A stretch of 64,000 nucleotides of DNA from CAYPNP01 sp964412195 (GCA_964412195.1 CAYPNP010000003.1:186001-250000), one strand, 5' to 3'. Counted from the first letter of the stretch, positions 1 through 10,727 are shown. Made by a program: numbers and translations. The notes: generated from the sequence alone by a model not told the origin.

Positions 1-1
1 G

Positions 2-273
2 CTCAGCGAGGCCCAGCTCATCGAGCACCTCAAGCTGCCGCCCGACGTGGTCACCGTGGGCAAGAAGCTGAAGGTCCAGGACCTCGACACCGGAGAGGAG
101 CAGACCTTCGCCATCCTGGGCGAGATGGACAAGTGGGAAGGGATGCCGGTGCTGTCCATCACCGCGCCTTTGGCCGCCGGGCTGCTCAACAAGAAGAAGG
201 GGCGCACGGCGGAAGTGCAGCTGCCCCGCCAGGTCAAGCGCTACAAGATCCTCGAGTTGGAAAACCTGTTCGG

Positions 274-277
<4 letters not shown>
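2..277 (+). CDS. GreA/GreB-type transcription elongation factor, C-terminal part
   Basis: The reading frame enters from the left edge and ends at 277, leaving 91 residues. They match the C-terminal FKBP-like domain of GreA/GreB factors, with a segment resembling SITAPLAAGLLNKKKG followed by a strand ending RYKILELE. Gre factors enter the RNA polymerase secondary channel and stimulate cleavage of backtracked transcripts; the N-terminal coiled coil that does this lies outside the window. The family is clear from this piece, but the exact subtype (GreA, GreB or a longer Gre-domain protein) cannot be decided. The stop overlaps the uvrA start (ATGA), so the two are probably co-transcribed. Confidence 0.8.
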
Positions 278-3097
<2,820 letters not shown>

Positions 3098-3099
<2 letters not shown>

Positions 3100-3290
3100 T
3101 TGCGAATTGCGAATTGCGAATTGAGTCCGTGCTTACTCGAAAATAGAAACTTCCGATCGTACTCGTCGATCGTAATCGTGCTCGTAATCGTAATCGTAAT
3201 CGCAACAATCAATTACACGCAGAGACGCAGAGTCCGCAGAGACAATCCCTAACGCGGATGAACACGGATTCCCGCCGATCCGGCCGGTAA
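3098..3290. repeat. Composite intergenic repeat block 1 (GATTGCG, TCGTAATCG and CGCAGAG modules)
   Basis: This block starts within the uvrA stop codon with about four 7-bp units like GCGAATT. A short unit resembling GTGCTTACTCGAAAATAGA follows, then a 6-bp-period array of CGTAATCG/CGTGCTCG units (about 3160-3207), a CGCAGAG-type array (about 3213-3243), and a segment like AACGCGGATGAACACGGATT. No gene is visible between uvrA and hicB. The middle modules recur near 31.5 kb and 49.05 kb. Confidence 0.8.
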
Positions 3291-3395
3291 GCCTGAACTC
3301 CGAAAGTTGTAATACTTTCATCTCCGGTTGTGTGCATTGGAACATTTTCACTCGTGCTCAAATCGAAATCACGGTAGGAATAAATCAGGGAGAGA

Positions 3396-3426
3396 TTGGC
3401 CGATCTTTCGGTCTCCGCTGTATAAT
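3396..3426 (+). promoter_or_regulatory. Putative promoter of hicBA
   Basis: A perfect TATAAT at 3421-3426 lies 16 bases before the hicB start. The only -35 candidate, TTGGCC at 3396, is weak and 19 bases upstream. A G-rich ribosome-binding stretch (GGGGG at 3431) follows. Confidence 0.5.
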
Positions 3427-3442
3427 ATAATGGGGGTGTCAG

Positions 3443-3658
3443 ATGAAAAGAGAATTCAGCGTGATCATCGAAAGGGATCGCAAGGGATTGTTCATCGCAT
3501 CCGTTCCAGAATTGAAAGGATGTTTCACTCAAGCCAAATCATTGGATACATTGATGAAAAGGGTGCGGGAGGCCATCGAATTGTGCCTTGAAGTGGAAGG
3601 CGAGCCAATCACCGCGGTCGATTTCATCGGCGTTCAGCGGGTGGCCATCGGTTCATGA
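3443..3658 (+). CDS. hicB: HicB-like antitoxin
   Basis: This 71-residue protein has the partial RNase H-like HicB fold: an N-terminal strand pair ending in VPELKGCFTQAKSLDTLM, followed by a helix AIELCLEVEGEP. HicB antitoxins bind and mask the HicA mRNA interferase and usually autoregulate the operon. No C-terminal DNA-binding domain is present, so this is the short form. The stop overlaps the hicA start by four bases, so the pair is translationally coupled with antitoxin first. The local base composition is lower in GC than uvrA, consistent with a mobile module. Confidence 0.88.
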   Translation: MKREFSVIIERDRKGLFIASVPELKGCFTQAKSLDTLMKRVREAIELCLEVEGEPITAVDFIGVQRVAIGS

Positions 3659-3879
3659 CCAGGATGCCCCGAATCACCGGCAAGACCCTGGTGCGGGCGC
3701 TCGGAAAAGCCGGTTTCCTGGTGATCCGGACGAAGGGTAGCCACCATTACCTCAGTCATCCGGACGGCCGTTGGGTTGTGGTGCCTGTCCACACCCGGGA
3801 GAATTTAGGCCCCGGTTTGATCTCCAAAATAATCCACATCTGCGACTTGTCTATGGGGGAGTTACGCAAACTTCTGTAG
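3655..3879 (+). CDS. hicA: HicA-like mRNA interferase toxin
   Basis: This 74-residue protein is a HicA/YcfA-type double-stranded-RNA-binding-fold toxin. It begins with PRITGKTLVRALGKAGF and carries TKGSHHYLSHPDGR, which contains the conserved catalytic histidine after GS, followed by VPVHTRENLGPGLISKII. HicA cleaves mRNA and is held inactive by HicB. Translation may begin at 3655 or at the internal ATG at 3664; the ATGA overlap with hicB favours 3655. Family identity is clear; activity is inferred. Confidence 0.9.
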   Translation: MTRMPRITGKTLVRALGKAGFLVIRTKGSHHYLSHPDGRWVVVPVHTRENLGPGLISKIIHICDLSMGELRKLL

Positions 3880-4000
3880 TTTCAGTGTCCCGTCGTTCTG
3901 ACAGGTTCCTGTCACTCTCTTCAGTCACCTCGTGGGGCGGTATAGTCGGTGCGATTCTCGCGATTGAGCCAGGTCTACTGGCGGGGAAACGATCGAAGTT

Positions 4001-4663
4001 GTGAAACGCCAATACCTGGGAGATTCCAAGGACAGCTTCAAGTGGGACTACCACGACTTCCTGGCGGCGGCGCTGGGCCTGCCCCGGCTGCACGTGGCGC
4101 TCATGCTCACGCCGGACGACGGGGGCACGGACGGCCGGTCGGACCCGGCGCGGTTCCCCGCCCGCGCGCCGGTGCTGGACTTCTGCCGGGACCTGCGGGC
4201 CCGCCGGGACATCGGAAGAATTACCGGCCTGCCGGAGCGAACGGGCGCGCCGTACCGATTGACGTTGCACCGGGGCGAATCACTCTTCACCGGGACGGAT
4301 CGGACCGGGTACTTTTCCGGCTTCGACGGGGATGGGGGCGCGCTGGTCTTCCTCGATCCGGACAACGGCTTCGAGCCGGAACGGTCCTGCTCGGACAAGC
4401 ACGTGCGCTACGGCGAGGTGGCGCGAGTCCTGGAGCAGCTGTCCGAGGATTCCGTCGTCAGCGTGTTTCAGCACTTCCGGCGGGTGTCGTTCCCGGACGA
4501 TTTCGCCCGGATCCGGCATAGACTGGGAGCGATCCATTCCACCGCGGTCTGTTGGCACTCGCTGATGTTCGTGGCGGCAGGCAGGTCGGAGCGGGCGATC
4601 CGGCGGGTGGCCGCGGCGAACCGGGACTACGCGCGGCGGCACCCGGTCCGGGTGCTGGTCTAG
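4001..4663 (+). CDS. Conserved protein of unknown function
   Basis: This 220-residue protein probably starts at the GTG at 4001, because the distinctive N-terminus YLGDSKDSFKWDYHDFL lies immediately after it. I recognise it as a widespread orphan family but know no function. Visible features are MLTPDDGG near residue 35, VFLDPDNGFEP near residue 115 (its spacing resembles a Rossmann-fold acidic loop) and SVFQHFRR near residue 150. No signal peptide or membrane segment is evident. It lies alone between hicBA and a strong promoter. A nuclease or methyltransferase-like fold is possible but unproven. Confidence 0.75.
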   Translation: MKRQYLGDSKDSFKWDYHDFLAAALGLPRLHVALMLTPDDGGTDGRSDPARFPARAPVLDFCRDLRARRDIGRITGLPERTGAPYRLTLHRGESLFTGTDRTGYFSGFDGDGGALVFLDPDNGFEPERSCSDKHVRYGEVARVLEQLSEDSVVSVFQHFRRVSFPDDFARIRHRLGAIHSTAVCWHSLMFVAAGRSERAIRRVAAANRDYARRHPVRVLV

Positions 4664-4711
4664 ACCCGGCACCCGACATCAAGCCATGACGGAACTATGA
4701 CTCCCTCGCGC

Positions 4712-4739
4712 TTGACTCTGCTGGGCGCGCAAGTATAAT
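4712..4739 (+). promoter_or_regulatory. Sigma-70-type promoter of the Lgt-like gene
   Basis: TTGACT at 4712-4717 and TATAAT at 4734-4739 are separated by 16 bases. The Lgt-like start codon lies 35 bases downstream. This is one of the best consensus promoters in the window. Confidence 0.8.
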
Positions 4740-4774
4740 CAAAACAACAGAATCTCGAAAAGGGATCTTAAGGC

Positions 4775-5623
4775 ATGCTCCCCGTCGCCGGCGAGTTGTG
4801 GGGCCTCCCGATTTACAGTTACGGCCTGGCCGTGTCGGTGGCCCTGCTCGTCTGCCTGCCGCTGGCCTGGCGGATCCGGGAGCGCGCCGGGCTCACGCCG
4901 GGTGACCTGCTGAATCTCTGCCTGCTGGGAATCGCGTCGCTGCTGTTCGTCCCCAAGCTCTGGACCATGATCCTGGCCCGGGATTTCAGCCCGGGGGCGT
5001 GGCGCCTGCTGCTATCGCCTTGGCGGCAGGAGGGCTTCGCGCTTGGGCCCGTGGCCGTCGTCGCCGCGCTGGGCTGGGCGGCTTACGGCCGGTGGAAGCG
5101 GATCCCGCTCCTGCCCGCCATCGACGCCTTCCTGCCGGTGCTGCTGCTGGGCCTGGCGATCCAGCGCCTCGGATGCTTCCTGGCCGGCTGCTGCTACGGC
5201 CGGCCCACCGGGTTGCCCTGGGGCATCCGTTTCCCGGCGGACTCCCCGGCCGGCCGAGCCTTTCCGGGCGAGGCCGTCCACCCCACCCAGTTGTACTACC
5301 TGCTGGTGTTCCTGTTGGTGGCGGGCCTGTTGTGGCTGGGGCGGGGATTCCTCCGGCGGCAGGGTGCGGCCACGGCCGCCGGTCTCCTGGGCACGGGAAT
5401 CGCCTTTGTCGCCATTACCACCCTGCGCGGTGACCTGGAGCCGGGAGCCCGCTCCCTGGCTGCCATGGCCTCCCCGCTGGTGGCGCTCGGGCTCGCCGTC
5501 GCGGGCCTGGTCCTGGGCGCATGCATCGCCTGGCAAAAATACCGGAACGATCGGAAGTCGGAATCCACCGCTGGCCGGAACCGTCCGCCGCCAGCCTTGA
5601 ACTCAGGGAGGAGGAACCCATGA
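4775..5623 (+). CDS. Prolipoprotein diacylglyceryl transferase-like membrane protein
   Basis: This 282-residue polytopic inner-membrane protein has roughly seven hydrophobic segments. It carries the Lgt-like core RLGCFLAGCCYGRPTGLPWG near residue 130 and VHPTQLYYL near residue 170; the HPxQ motif is shared with Lgt. Lgt transfers diacylglycerol from phosphatidylglycerol to the lipobox cysteine of prolipoproteins. The cysteine-rich core differs from canonical Lgt, so it may be an Lgt-family paralog rather than the housekeeping enzyme. The stop overlaps the next start (ATGA), and the next gene encodes a probable lipoprotein, which fits a dedicated lipidation role. Confidence 0.75.
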   Translation: MLPVAGELWGLPIYSYGLAVSVALLVCLPLAWRIRERAGLTPGDLLNLCLLGIASLLFVPKLWTMILARDFSPGAWRLLLSPWRQEGFALGPVAVVAALGWAAYGRWKRIPLLPAIDAFLPVLLLGLAIQRLGCFLAGCCYGRPTGLPWGIRFPADSPAGRAFPGEAVHPTQLYYLLVFLLVAGLLWLGRGFLRRQGAATAAGLLGTGIAFVAITTLRGDLEPGARSLAAMASPLVALGLAVAGLVLGACIAWQKYRNDRKSESTAGRNRPPPALNSGRRNP

Positions 5624-7689
5624 AAAACGCGTGGCAGATCGCTCTCCTGATCGCCTTCGCCGCGGCGATCCCCTACATCGGATCGGGCTGCTCCAGCACG
5701 TCGTCCGGCAAGCTGGGCAACAGCGCGGCCATCTATCCGGACGGCAGCGGGCGCATGACCCTCTGGATGGGCGGCACCAAGCCCGCGGTGATCGATGAGT
5801 GGGAGACAGAAACGGTGTCCGGTTCCTACTCGTTCGTCGACTACCACCAGGACGACGCCACTTACGACGTCACCGCCCGGATCACGGCCGTTGGACTGAC
5901 TCCCGCAGGTGTCGGCGGGGTAGGCATCCTGCAGTTTCCCTCCGACGCCTCCGGTTTCAGCGCCACCTACAACGACTACCAAGGGCATTCCGGAACGCTG
6001 ACGGTGACGGCGGGCCTGGCCTCGGTGCCGATCACCCCCACCCGCACCCTGACGGCCGAGGCCGGCCAGCAGCTCGTGGTCGTCCAGGTCCCGCCCGCAC
6101 TGGTGCCGGAAAACGGTCAGCCCGAGAAGTGGTATGAGAACCAGCTCAACTTCACCGTCAATCCCACTCGGACGATCCAAGTCAAGGCGGTCATGGCGGC
6201 CACGGTGAGCCAAGGCGGAACCCTCTACTACCTGCCGGTGTGCCCGGTGGTCTCCTCGCTGGCGGACGTGCCGGCCATGGACATCGAGCTGGGCAACGGG
6301 CCGAAGGAATTCCGGTTCCCCCACCTCCAGGACCTGCCCCACCCCGGCGGCATCCAGGTCTACGACGTGAAGCACGACCAGGTGTACGCGGCGCGCTACT
6401 TCCCGCGGCTGGGCTACACCCCGGGCACCAGCACCGAGGGGCTCGGCTTCGTCAACACCGGCAGCCAGGCGATCCAGGCCACGTTCCAGGCCTACGATGC
6501 CGCGGGGAATTCGGCGGGGACGTCGGCGCCCATGACGTGGCCGGCGCAGAACCAGGGGGCCTACCAGGCGGAGGGGGTGCTCGGGTTGACTCAGGCCACC
6601 GACGGCTGGGTGGAGGCGCGGCTGTCGCGCGGGGAGATGCTGGGCTTCTTCCTCACCCAGTGGTTCCCGGGCGGGGTCCTGTCCGGCCTGGATGGCGCCA
6701 GCGTGTTCACCCGGGCCATGACCCGGGGGATCATCCCGCGGATCCAGATGCTGAACGGGTACTCCACCGAGGTGCGGATCGTCAACACCAGCGGAATGGG
6801 CTACAATGTGGGTTATCAACGGATCCCCGGCACCGCGTTCGGCTTTTGCGGCAGCCTGCCCATTCCGGCCCGCGGGATGGCGACGGCGGATCTGGCAGGC
6901 TGCGGCGCGTACGACGGCGCCTTATTCCTCGAGGGCACCAGCCAGTTCATCGCGAACGCCACGATCCGCTACGGGAACGACTGCCTCAGCTCGGTCAATG
7001 TCATACCCTTTGAGGAGGCCGCCGAGTCGCTCTACGCCCCGCACATCGTCCTCTTCCCGGGAATATATTTCACCTCGATCAACCTGTACAACACGGCAGC
7101 GACTGATGCCACGGTCCAGATCAGCCCCTTCAACGCCGACGGCACGCCCATGGCCAGCCCATTCAACACGACCATTGAAGGCCAGCATGTCGTGACCTTG
7201 ACCGACACCCAGCTGGGCCTGCCGGCGGGGGTCAACAGCGACGGCTGGCTGAAGGTCACGTCGCCCGGCAAGCCCCTCATCGGGTGCATCACCTTCGGCG
7301 ACCCGACGAACCACCGGTACGAGTCCACCTTGCCTCTGCAGCGCGAGGGGACCACCGATTTCTATTACGCCCAGGTGGCCACCGGCGACGTCGGCGGGGT
7401 GGTCTACGGCACCGGCATCGCCATCGTCAATCCGAGCGAAACCGCGTCAGTCCAGGTCACCATCGAGGTGCACAGGAGCGACGGCTCGTCCAACGGCAAC
7501 CAGGTGGTCCGCACCCTGGCGCCCAAGGAGAAGTACGTCCGCCAGCTGTCGCAGATCGAGGGCATCGGCGCCCTGCAGAACCAGGCCAGCGGCTACATCC
7601 ACGTTTCGGCCACCGGGCCGGTCCTGTCGTTCGAGCTGTTCTTCGACCAGAGCGTGAACTTCCTGAGCGCCGTCGAGGCGCAGCACTGA
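5620..7689 (+). CDS. Large exported lipoprotein-like protein
   Basis: This 689-residue protein begins MKNAWQIALLIAF, followed by a hydrophobic signal sequence and IGSGC, a plausible but imperfect lipobox with cysteine near residue 24. The ATG at 5620 is chosen for the strong GGGAGGAGG site just upstream and the signal peptide. The mature part is rich in Gly, Thr, Asn and aromatic residues in beta-strand patterns. Several repeated modules resemble LGFVNTGSQAIQATFQAYDAAG (two shorter pieces of which recur as IVNTSG and INLYNTAA), suggesting tandem immunoglobulin-like or adhesive beta-sandwich domains. Function is unknown; a surface-exposed role is inferred. It is coupled to the Lgt-like gene upstream. 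Confidence 0.75.
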   Translation: MKNAWQIALLIAFAAAIPYIGSGCSSTSSGKLGNSAAIYPDGSGRMTLWMGGTKPAVIDEWETETVSGSYSFVDYHQDDATYDVTARITAVGLTPAGVGGVGILQFPSDASGFSATYNDYQGHSGTLTVTAGLASVPITPTRTLTAEAGQQLVVVQVPPALVPENGQPEKWYENQLNFTVNPTRTIQVKAVMAATVSQGGTLYYLPVCPVVSSLADVPAMDIELGNGPKEFRFPHLQDLPHPGGIQVYDVKHDQVYAARYFPRLGYTPGTSTEGLGFVNTGSQAIQATFQAYDAAGNSAGTSAPMTWPAQNQGAYQAEGVLGLTQATDGWVEARLSRGEMLGFFLTQWFPGGVLSGLDGASVFTRAMTRGIIPRIQMLNGYSTEVRIVNTSGMGYNVGYQRIPGTAFGFCGSLPIPARGMATADLAGCGAYDGALFLEGTSQFIANATIRYGNDCLSSVNVIPFEEAAESLYAPHIVLFPGIYFTSINLYNTAATDATVQISPFNADGTPMASPFNTTIEGQHVVTLTDTQLGLPAGVNSDGWLKVTSPGKPLIGCITFGDPTNHRYESTLPLQREGTTDFYYAQVATGDVGGVVYGTGIAIVNPSETASVQVTIEVHRSDGSSNGNQVVRTLAPKEKYVRQLSQIEGIGALQNQASGYIHVSATGPVLSFELFFDQSVNFLSAVEAQH

Positions 7690-7703
7690 GGATCCCGTCT
7701 GAC

Positions 7704-7735
7704 GGGGAGGGCCACCCGCGCGGACGGCCCTCCCC
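7704..7735 (+). terminator. Strong hairpin after the lipoprotein gene
   Basis: A perfect 10-bp stem (GGGGAGGGCC at 7704-7713, GGCCCTCCCC at 7726-7735) with a 12-base loop follows the stop codon by 15 bases. No T-run follows, so it may stabilise the 3' end rather than terminate by itself. Confidence 0.6.
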
Positions 7736-7867
7736 GCGGATTTACGCCGGCAAGTTTCAGCATAAAATGTTGTATATCAACAAATCATAAAATCCCTGAA
7801 AAGTTGTATCCGCCCGCATCAGGTGTCATCCAACCCCCGCAGAGTACTCTGAACCAAAGGAGGTTCC

Positions 7868-8326
7868 ATGAAAGCCAAGATGCTGATGTCACTGGTTTTC
7901 CTGGCGGCGTTGGCCGTCCTGCCGCTCGGCAGTGACGCCAAATCCAAGGGGGCCGTGGCCAGTTCCGATAAATCGTCCGGCAAGATCCTCGCCGAGAAGT
8001 GCACGTCCTGCGGAAAGAGCGTGCAGATGAAGCACCTGTCCGGGGACGAGTGGGAGATCCTGTGCCCCACCTGCAATCAGCCGATGACCATGACCAAGCT
8101 TGCGGCCAACAATTTCTCCGCCCGGTGCGAGGGCTGCCGCAAGGAGATCGCCCTGGAGAAGCAGCAAAACGGGACCATGATGCTGAAGTGCCCCGGCTGC
8201 GGTCACGAGATGGCCATGAAGTGCCCGGATTGCGGCGACAAAGGCACCCTGAAAGTCGCCAGCCTCTACGGCGGCACGACCCGCCTGGAGTGCGCCAATT
8301 GCCACAGGCAAGTCGACGTGAAGTAG
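7868..8326 (+). CDS. Exported multi-zinc-ribbon protein, copy 1
   Basis: This 152-residue protein has an N-terminal signal-like segment (about residues 4-22) and then six CxxC pairs at roughly 45/48, 66/69, 87/90, 108/111, 119/122 and 142/145. Twelve cysteines in 110 residues suggest three four-cysteine zinc ribbons in a row. It starts at the ATG after AAAGGAGG. A second copy lies 228 bases downstream, also ending in VDVK. The combination of an export signal with zinc ribbons is unusual, because such modules are normally cytoplasmic. The N-terminal segment could be a membrane anchor instead of a cleaved signal. Function is unknown. Confidence 0.8.
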   Translation: MKAKMLMSLVFLAALAVLPLGSDAKSKGAVASSDKSSGKILAEKCTSCGKSVQMKHLSGDEWEILCPTCNQPMTMTKLAANNFSARCEGCRKEIALEKQQNGTMMLKCPGCGHEMAMKCPDCGDKGTLKVASLYGGTTRLECANCHRQVDVK

Positions 8327-8365
8327 CGTCGATCCGTCTCCAGCCCCGCGGAAAGCGCGGGGGCC

Positions 8366-8398
8366 GGCCGGGCTCATTGCGCCCGGCCATTTTTTTTA
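8366..8398 (+). terminator. Rho-independent terminator after zinc-ribbon copy 1
   Basis: An 8-bp perfect stem (GGCCGGGC at 8366-8373, GCCCGGCC at 8381-8388) with a 7-base loop is followed by ATTTTTTTT. This is a textbook intrinsic terminator. Confidence 0.9.
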
Positions 8399-8553
8399 CC
8401 TTCCTGGGCGTGCCGCATGGCTGGAATCCCGGGTCCGAGCAAGGAGAAGGCCCCGTCGATAATAATCTTTCGAAAAGATATAGATTTTGGGGATCCCTCC
8501 CGGCCGGCCTTCATCCAATGCCAACAGTTAACTCGGCTGCACAAGGAGGGGCT

Positions 8554-9006
8554 ATGAAGATCAATGCATGGAAGATCGTGTTGTTCACGTTGGCGATGGG
8601 GATCCTGGCGCTCGGGGGGGACTCCGGCCAGATCACACCAGTGGCTTCCCATTCCGCGGTGTCGGCCGTCCGGACCGAAAAGTGCCCGGACTGCGGCCAG
8701 ACCATCAAGATGCGGCAGATCGACCACGAGACCTGGGAGTTCTTTTGCCCGAAGTGCGGGGAAGCGATGCGGACGGAGCCGACCAGCGTCAGCACCCTCA
8801 CCGCGAGGTGCCCGTCCGGCGACATGGAAATCCGGCTGACCAGGGTGCGGAAAGACACAGTGAATTTCGAGTGTCCGGGGTGCAAGCACCTGATGGTCCT
8901 GAAATGCCCGGATTGCGGCCAGGGGGTGCTGAAGTATCAGAAGGTGTCCGGGGAATCCACCAGCGCGCAGTGCGCCAGTTGCCACAAGGCGGTGGACGTG
9001 AAGTGA
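8554..9006 (+). CDS. Exported multi-zinc-ribbon protein, copy 2
   Basis: This 150-residue paralog of the preceding protein starts at the ATG after AAGGAGGGG and has a signal-like segment at about residues 6-22. CxxC pairs occur near 44/47, 65/68, 107/110, 118/121 and 140/143. The third pair is broken: CPSG retains only Cys86. One ribbon is therefore probably degenerate or has changed ligand. The C-terminal region, with CHKAVDVK, closely matches the first copy, indicating tandem duplication followed by divergence. Each copy has its own terminator, so they are probably separate transcripts. Confidence 0.8.
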   Translation: MKINAWKIVLFTLAMGILALGGDSGQITPVASHSAVSAVRTEKCPDCGQTIKMRQIDHETWEFFCPKCGEAMRTEPTSVSTLTARCPSGDMEIRLTRVRKDTVNFECPGCKHLMVLKCPDCGQGVLKYQKVSGESTSAQCASCHKAVDVK

Positions 9007-9043
9007 ACCGGCCCGCCCGGCGGCGCGGCTGGAGAGGCACGGA

Positions 9044-9076
9044 AGGGCCGGGGTTTGCGCCCCGGCCCTCTTATTT
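9044..9076 (+). terminator. Terminator after zinc-ribbon copy 2
   Basis: A 10-bp perfect stem (AGGGCCGGGG at 9044-9053, CCCCGGCCCT at 9060-9069) with a 6-base loop is followed by CTTATTT. Confidence 0.8.
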
Positions 9077-9083
9077 CCGGTGG

Positions 9084-9111
9084 TTGCGGGCCGGGAGGGG
9101 CGATGTATAAT
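9084..9111 (+). promoter_or_regulatory. Promoter of the SpoIIE-type phosphatase
   Basis: TTGCGG at 9084-9089 and TATAAT at 9106-9111 have 16-base spacing, directly after the previous terminator. The start codon follows 45 bases later. Confidence 0.65.
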
Positions 9112-9155
9112 GGGAGCTGTTCTCGATCAATCCTGCCCGCACCGGATGGAAGCGC

Positions 9156-10277
9156 ATGGCCGGCGACAAGCCCCCCTCGATGGACGAACCCGGCGGGGAC
9201 CCCAACCTGCTCCGGGTTCTGTGGCGGGACCTGGTCCACGGCGATTTTGACCGGATGTTCCGCCGCGACCTGAAGGATTTTTACTACTTCTATCTCGACG
9301 ACGACCAGCGCCGCCGCCTGATGAACATGTCGCGCTTCAAGCAGGTGCTGTTCGTCCTGGGCTGGGTCGCACGGGAACTCTTCCTCCGTTTGGCGCCCGC
9401 CCGGCGGATCCTGTTGGTCGCCTGCCTGCTGGTTTTCCTCTGGGGGAGCGTCCGGGTCACCATGGGCGACACTCGCGTCACCATCGACCTCCGGATCCTC
9501 AGCTTCGCCGGCCTGCTCTTCGTCTTGATGCTGGAGCTGAAGGACAAGCTGCTGGCCCGCGACGAGCTGGCGGTGGGACGCGCCGTCCAGCTGGCCCTCC
9601 TGCCGGACCGGAACCCGGAACTGGCCGGCTGGTCCATCTGGCTCTACACGCGGCCGGCCAACGACGTCGGCGGTGACCTGGTGGATTACCTGGCCCTCCC
9701 CGGCGGGCGCCTCGGGCTGATGCTCGGGGACGTGGCCGGCAAGGGGCTGGGGGCCGCCCTGCTGATGGCCAAGCTCCAGGCGACCCTGCGGGCGCTCGCC
9801 CCCGAGGCGGCGGCGCTGGGGGGGCTCGGCGGGCACCTCAACGCGATCTTCTGCCGCGACGGCCTGCCGAACCGCTTCGCCACGCTGGTCTACCTGGAGC
9901 TGCACCCCGGCTCGGGGACCGTCCACCTACTGAACGCCGGGCATCTCCCCCCGCTGGTCCTGGGCGCCGACGGCCCCTCGGAGATGGAACCGGTGGCGCC
10001 TCCGCTGGGAATCCTGCCGGAGGCCGAGTATCCGGAACAGCGCCTGGTGATCGGCCCCGGCGACAGCCTGGTGGCGTACTCCGACGGGGTGACCGACGCC
10101 CGCAACGCCGCCGGCGAGATGTTCGGCGACGACCGCCTGCGCGCCCTGCTGGCCGAATCGCGGGCGCTCGGCCCGGCCGACCTGGGCATGCGGCTGCTGT
10201 CGGAGATCCTGAAGTTCGCTGGCAACGAGCGCCTGCCCGACGACCTGTCGCTCATCATCCTGCAAAGACTGGACTAG
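9156..10277 (+). CDS. SpoIIE/RsbU-type PP2C serine phosphatase, membrane-anchored
   Basis: This 373-residue protein has an N-terminal cytoplasmic stretch, two hydrophobic segments (about 84-99 and 111-126) and a C-terminal PPM-type phosphatase domain. Metal-binding motifs are visible: DVGGD near 170, GDVAGKG near 191, LNAGHLPPL, YSDGVTDA and a final DDLSLIIL. Such enzymes dephosphorylate anti-sigma-factor antagonists (STAS proteins) in partner-switching pathways controlling stress or envelope responses. There is no GAF, PAS or HAMP sensor domain, and no STAS or anti-sigma partner next to it, so its signal and substrate cannot be read from context. Confidence 0.9.
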   Translation: MAGDKPPSMDEPGGDPNLLRVLWRDLVHGDFDRMFRRDLKDFYYFYLDDDQRRRLMNMSRFKQVLFVLGWVARELFLRLAPARRILLVACLLVFLWGSVRVTMGDTRVTIDLRILSFAGLLFVLMLELKDKLLARDELAVGRAVQLALLPDRNPELAGWSIWLYTRPANDVGGDLVDYLALPGGRLGLMLGDVAGKGLGAALLMAKLQATLRALAPEAAALGGLGGHLNAIFCRDGLPNRFATLVYLELHPGSGTVHLLNAGHLPPLVLGADGPSEMEPVAPPLGILPEAEYPEQRLVIGPGDSLVAYSDGVTDARNAAGEMFGDDRLRALLAESRALGPADLGMRLLSEILKFAGNERLPDDLSLIILQRLD

Positions 10278-10299
10278 GTGAGTCGATTCGGAGTGCGAT

Positions 10300-10428
10300 T
10301 CCGGACCTCGGACCTCGGGTTTCGGACCTCGGCGGAACGCCCCACAACCGATCTTCGATAATTGACGCCGGCATCCACGGTTTGATGCCCGATGTCCGAC
10401 ATCCGAAGTCCGATGTCCGAAACCCGCT
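10300..10428. repeat. Palindromic block of CGGACNTCGGAC-type units
   Basis: The left arm (about 10300-10335) has tandem CGGACCTCGGACCTCGGG-like units. The right arm (about 10384-10428) has the inverse, as ATGTCCGACATCCGAAGTCC-like units ending GAAACCCG. The arms are imperfect inverted repeats of about 35-45 bases around a 48-base centre. Related units follow efpL near 49.92 kb and 51.27 kb. Confidence 0.75.
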
Positions 10429-10455
10429 GGATTCGGGATCATCAAGAAAAAACAG

Positions 10456-10484
10456 TTGACAGCATGGGGCCGGATCTGTAATAT
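10456..10484 (+). promoter_or_regulatory. Promoter of rpmB
   Basis: A perfect TTGACA (10456-10461) is followed 17 bases later by TAATAT (10479-10484). The rpmB start is 34 bases downstream. Confidence 0.75.
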
Positions 10485-10517
10485 TCTTCGTTCTTGTCGA
10501 CGAATTCTGGAGGAATC

Positions 10518-10724
10518 ATGTCCAAGGTTTGTGATATCTGCGGCAAAGGCCCCATGTTCGGGCACAACGTCAGCCACGCCCACAACCTGACCAAGCGGCG
10601 CTTCAATCCGAACCTGCACAAGATGCGCGCCCAGGTCGGCGGCGACGTGAAGCGGATCCAGGTCTGCACCCGCTGCCTGCGCTCGGGCAAGGTGCAGAAA
10701 CCGGTCGTCTCCCCCAAGCCGTAA
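10518..10724 (+). CDS. rpmB: 50S ribosomal protein L28
   Basis: This 68-residue L28 begins MSKVCDICGKGPMFGHNVSH, preceded by GGAGG at 10509-10513. It has two CxxC pairs (CDIC and CTRC), so it is the zinc-binding form. L28 is a small structural protein of the large ribosomal subunit. The gene stands alone here instead of next to rpmG, which is common. An upstream in-frame ATG at 10494 is rejected because the family N-terminus is MSKxCxxCGK. Confidence 0.97.
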   Translation: MSKVCDICGKGPMFGHNVSHAHNLTKRRFNPNLHKMRAQVGGDVKRIQVCTRCLRSGKVQKPVVSPKP

Positions 10725-10727
10725 ACC

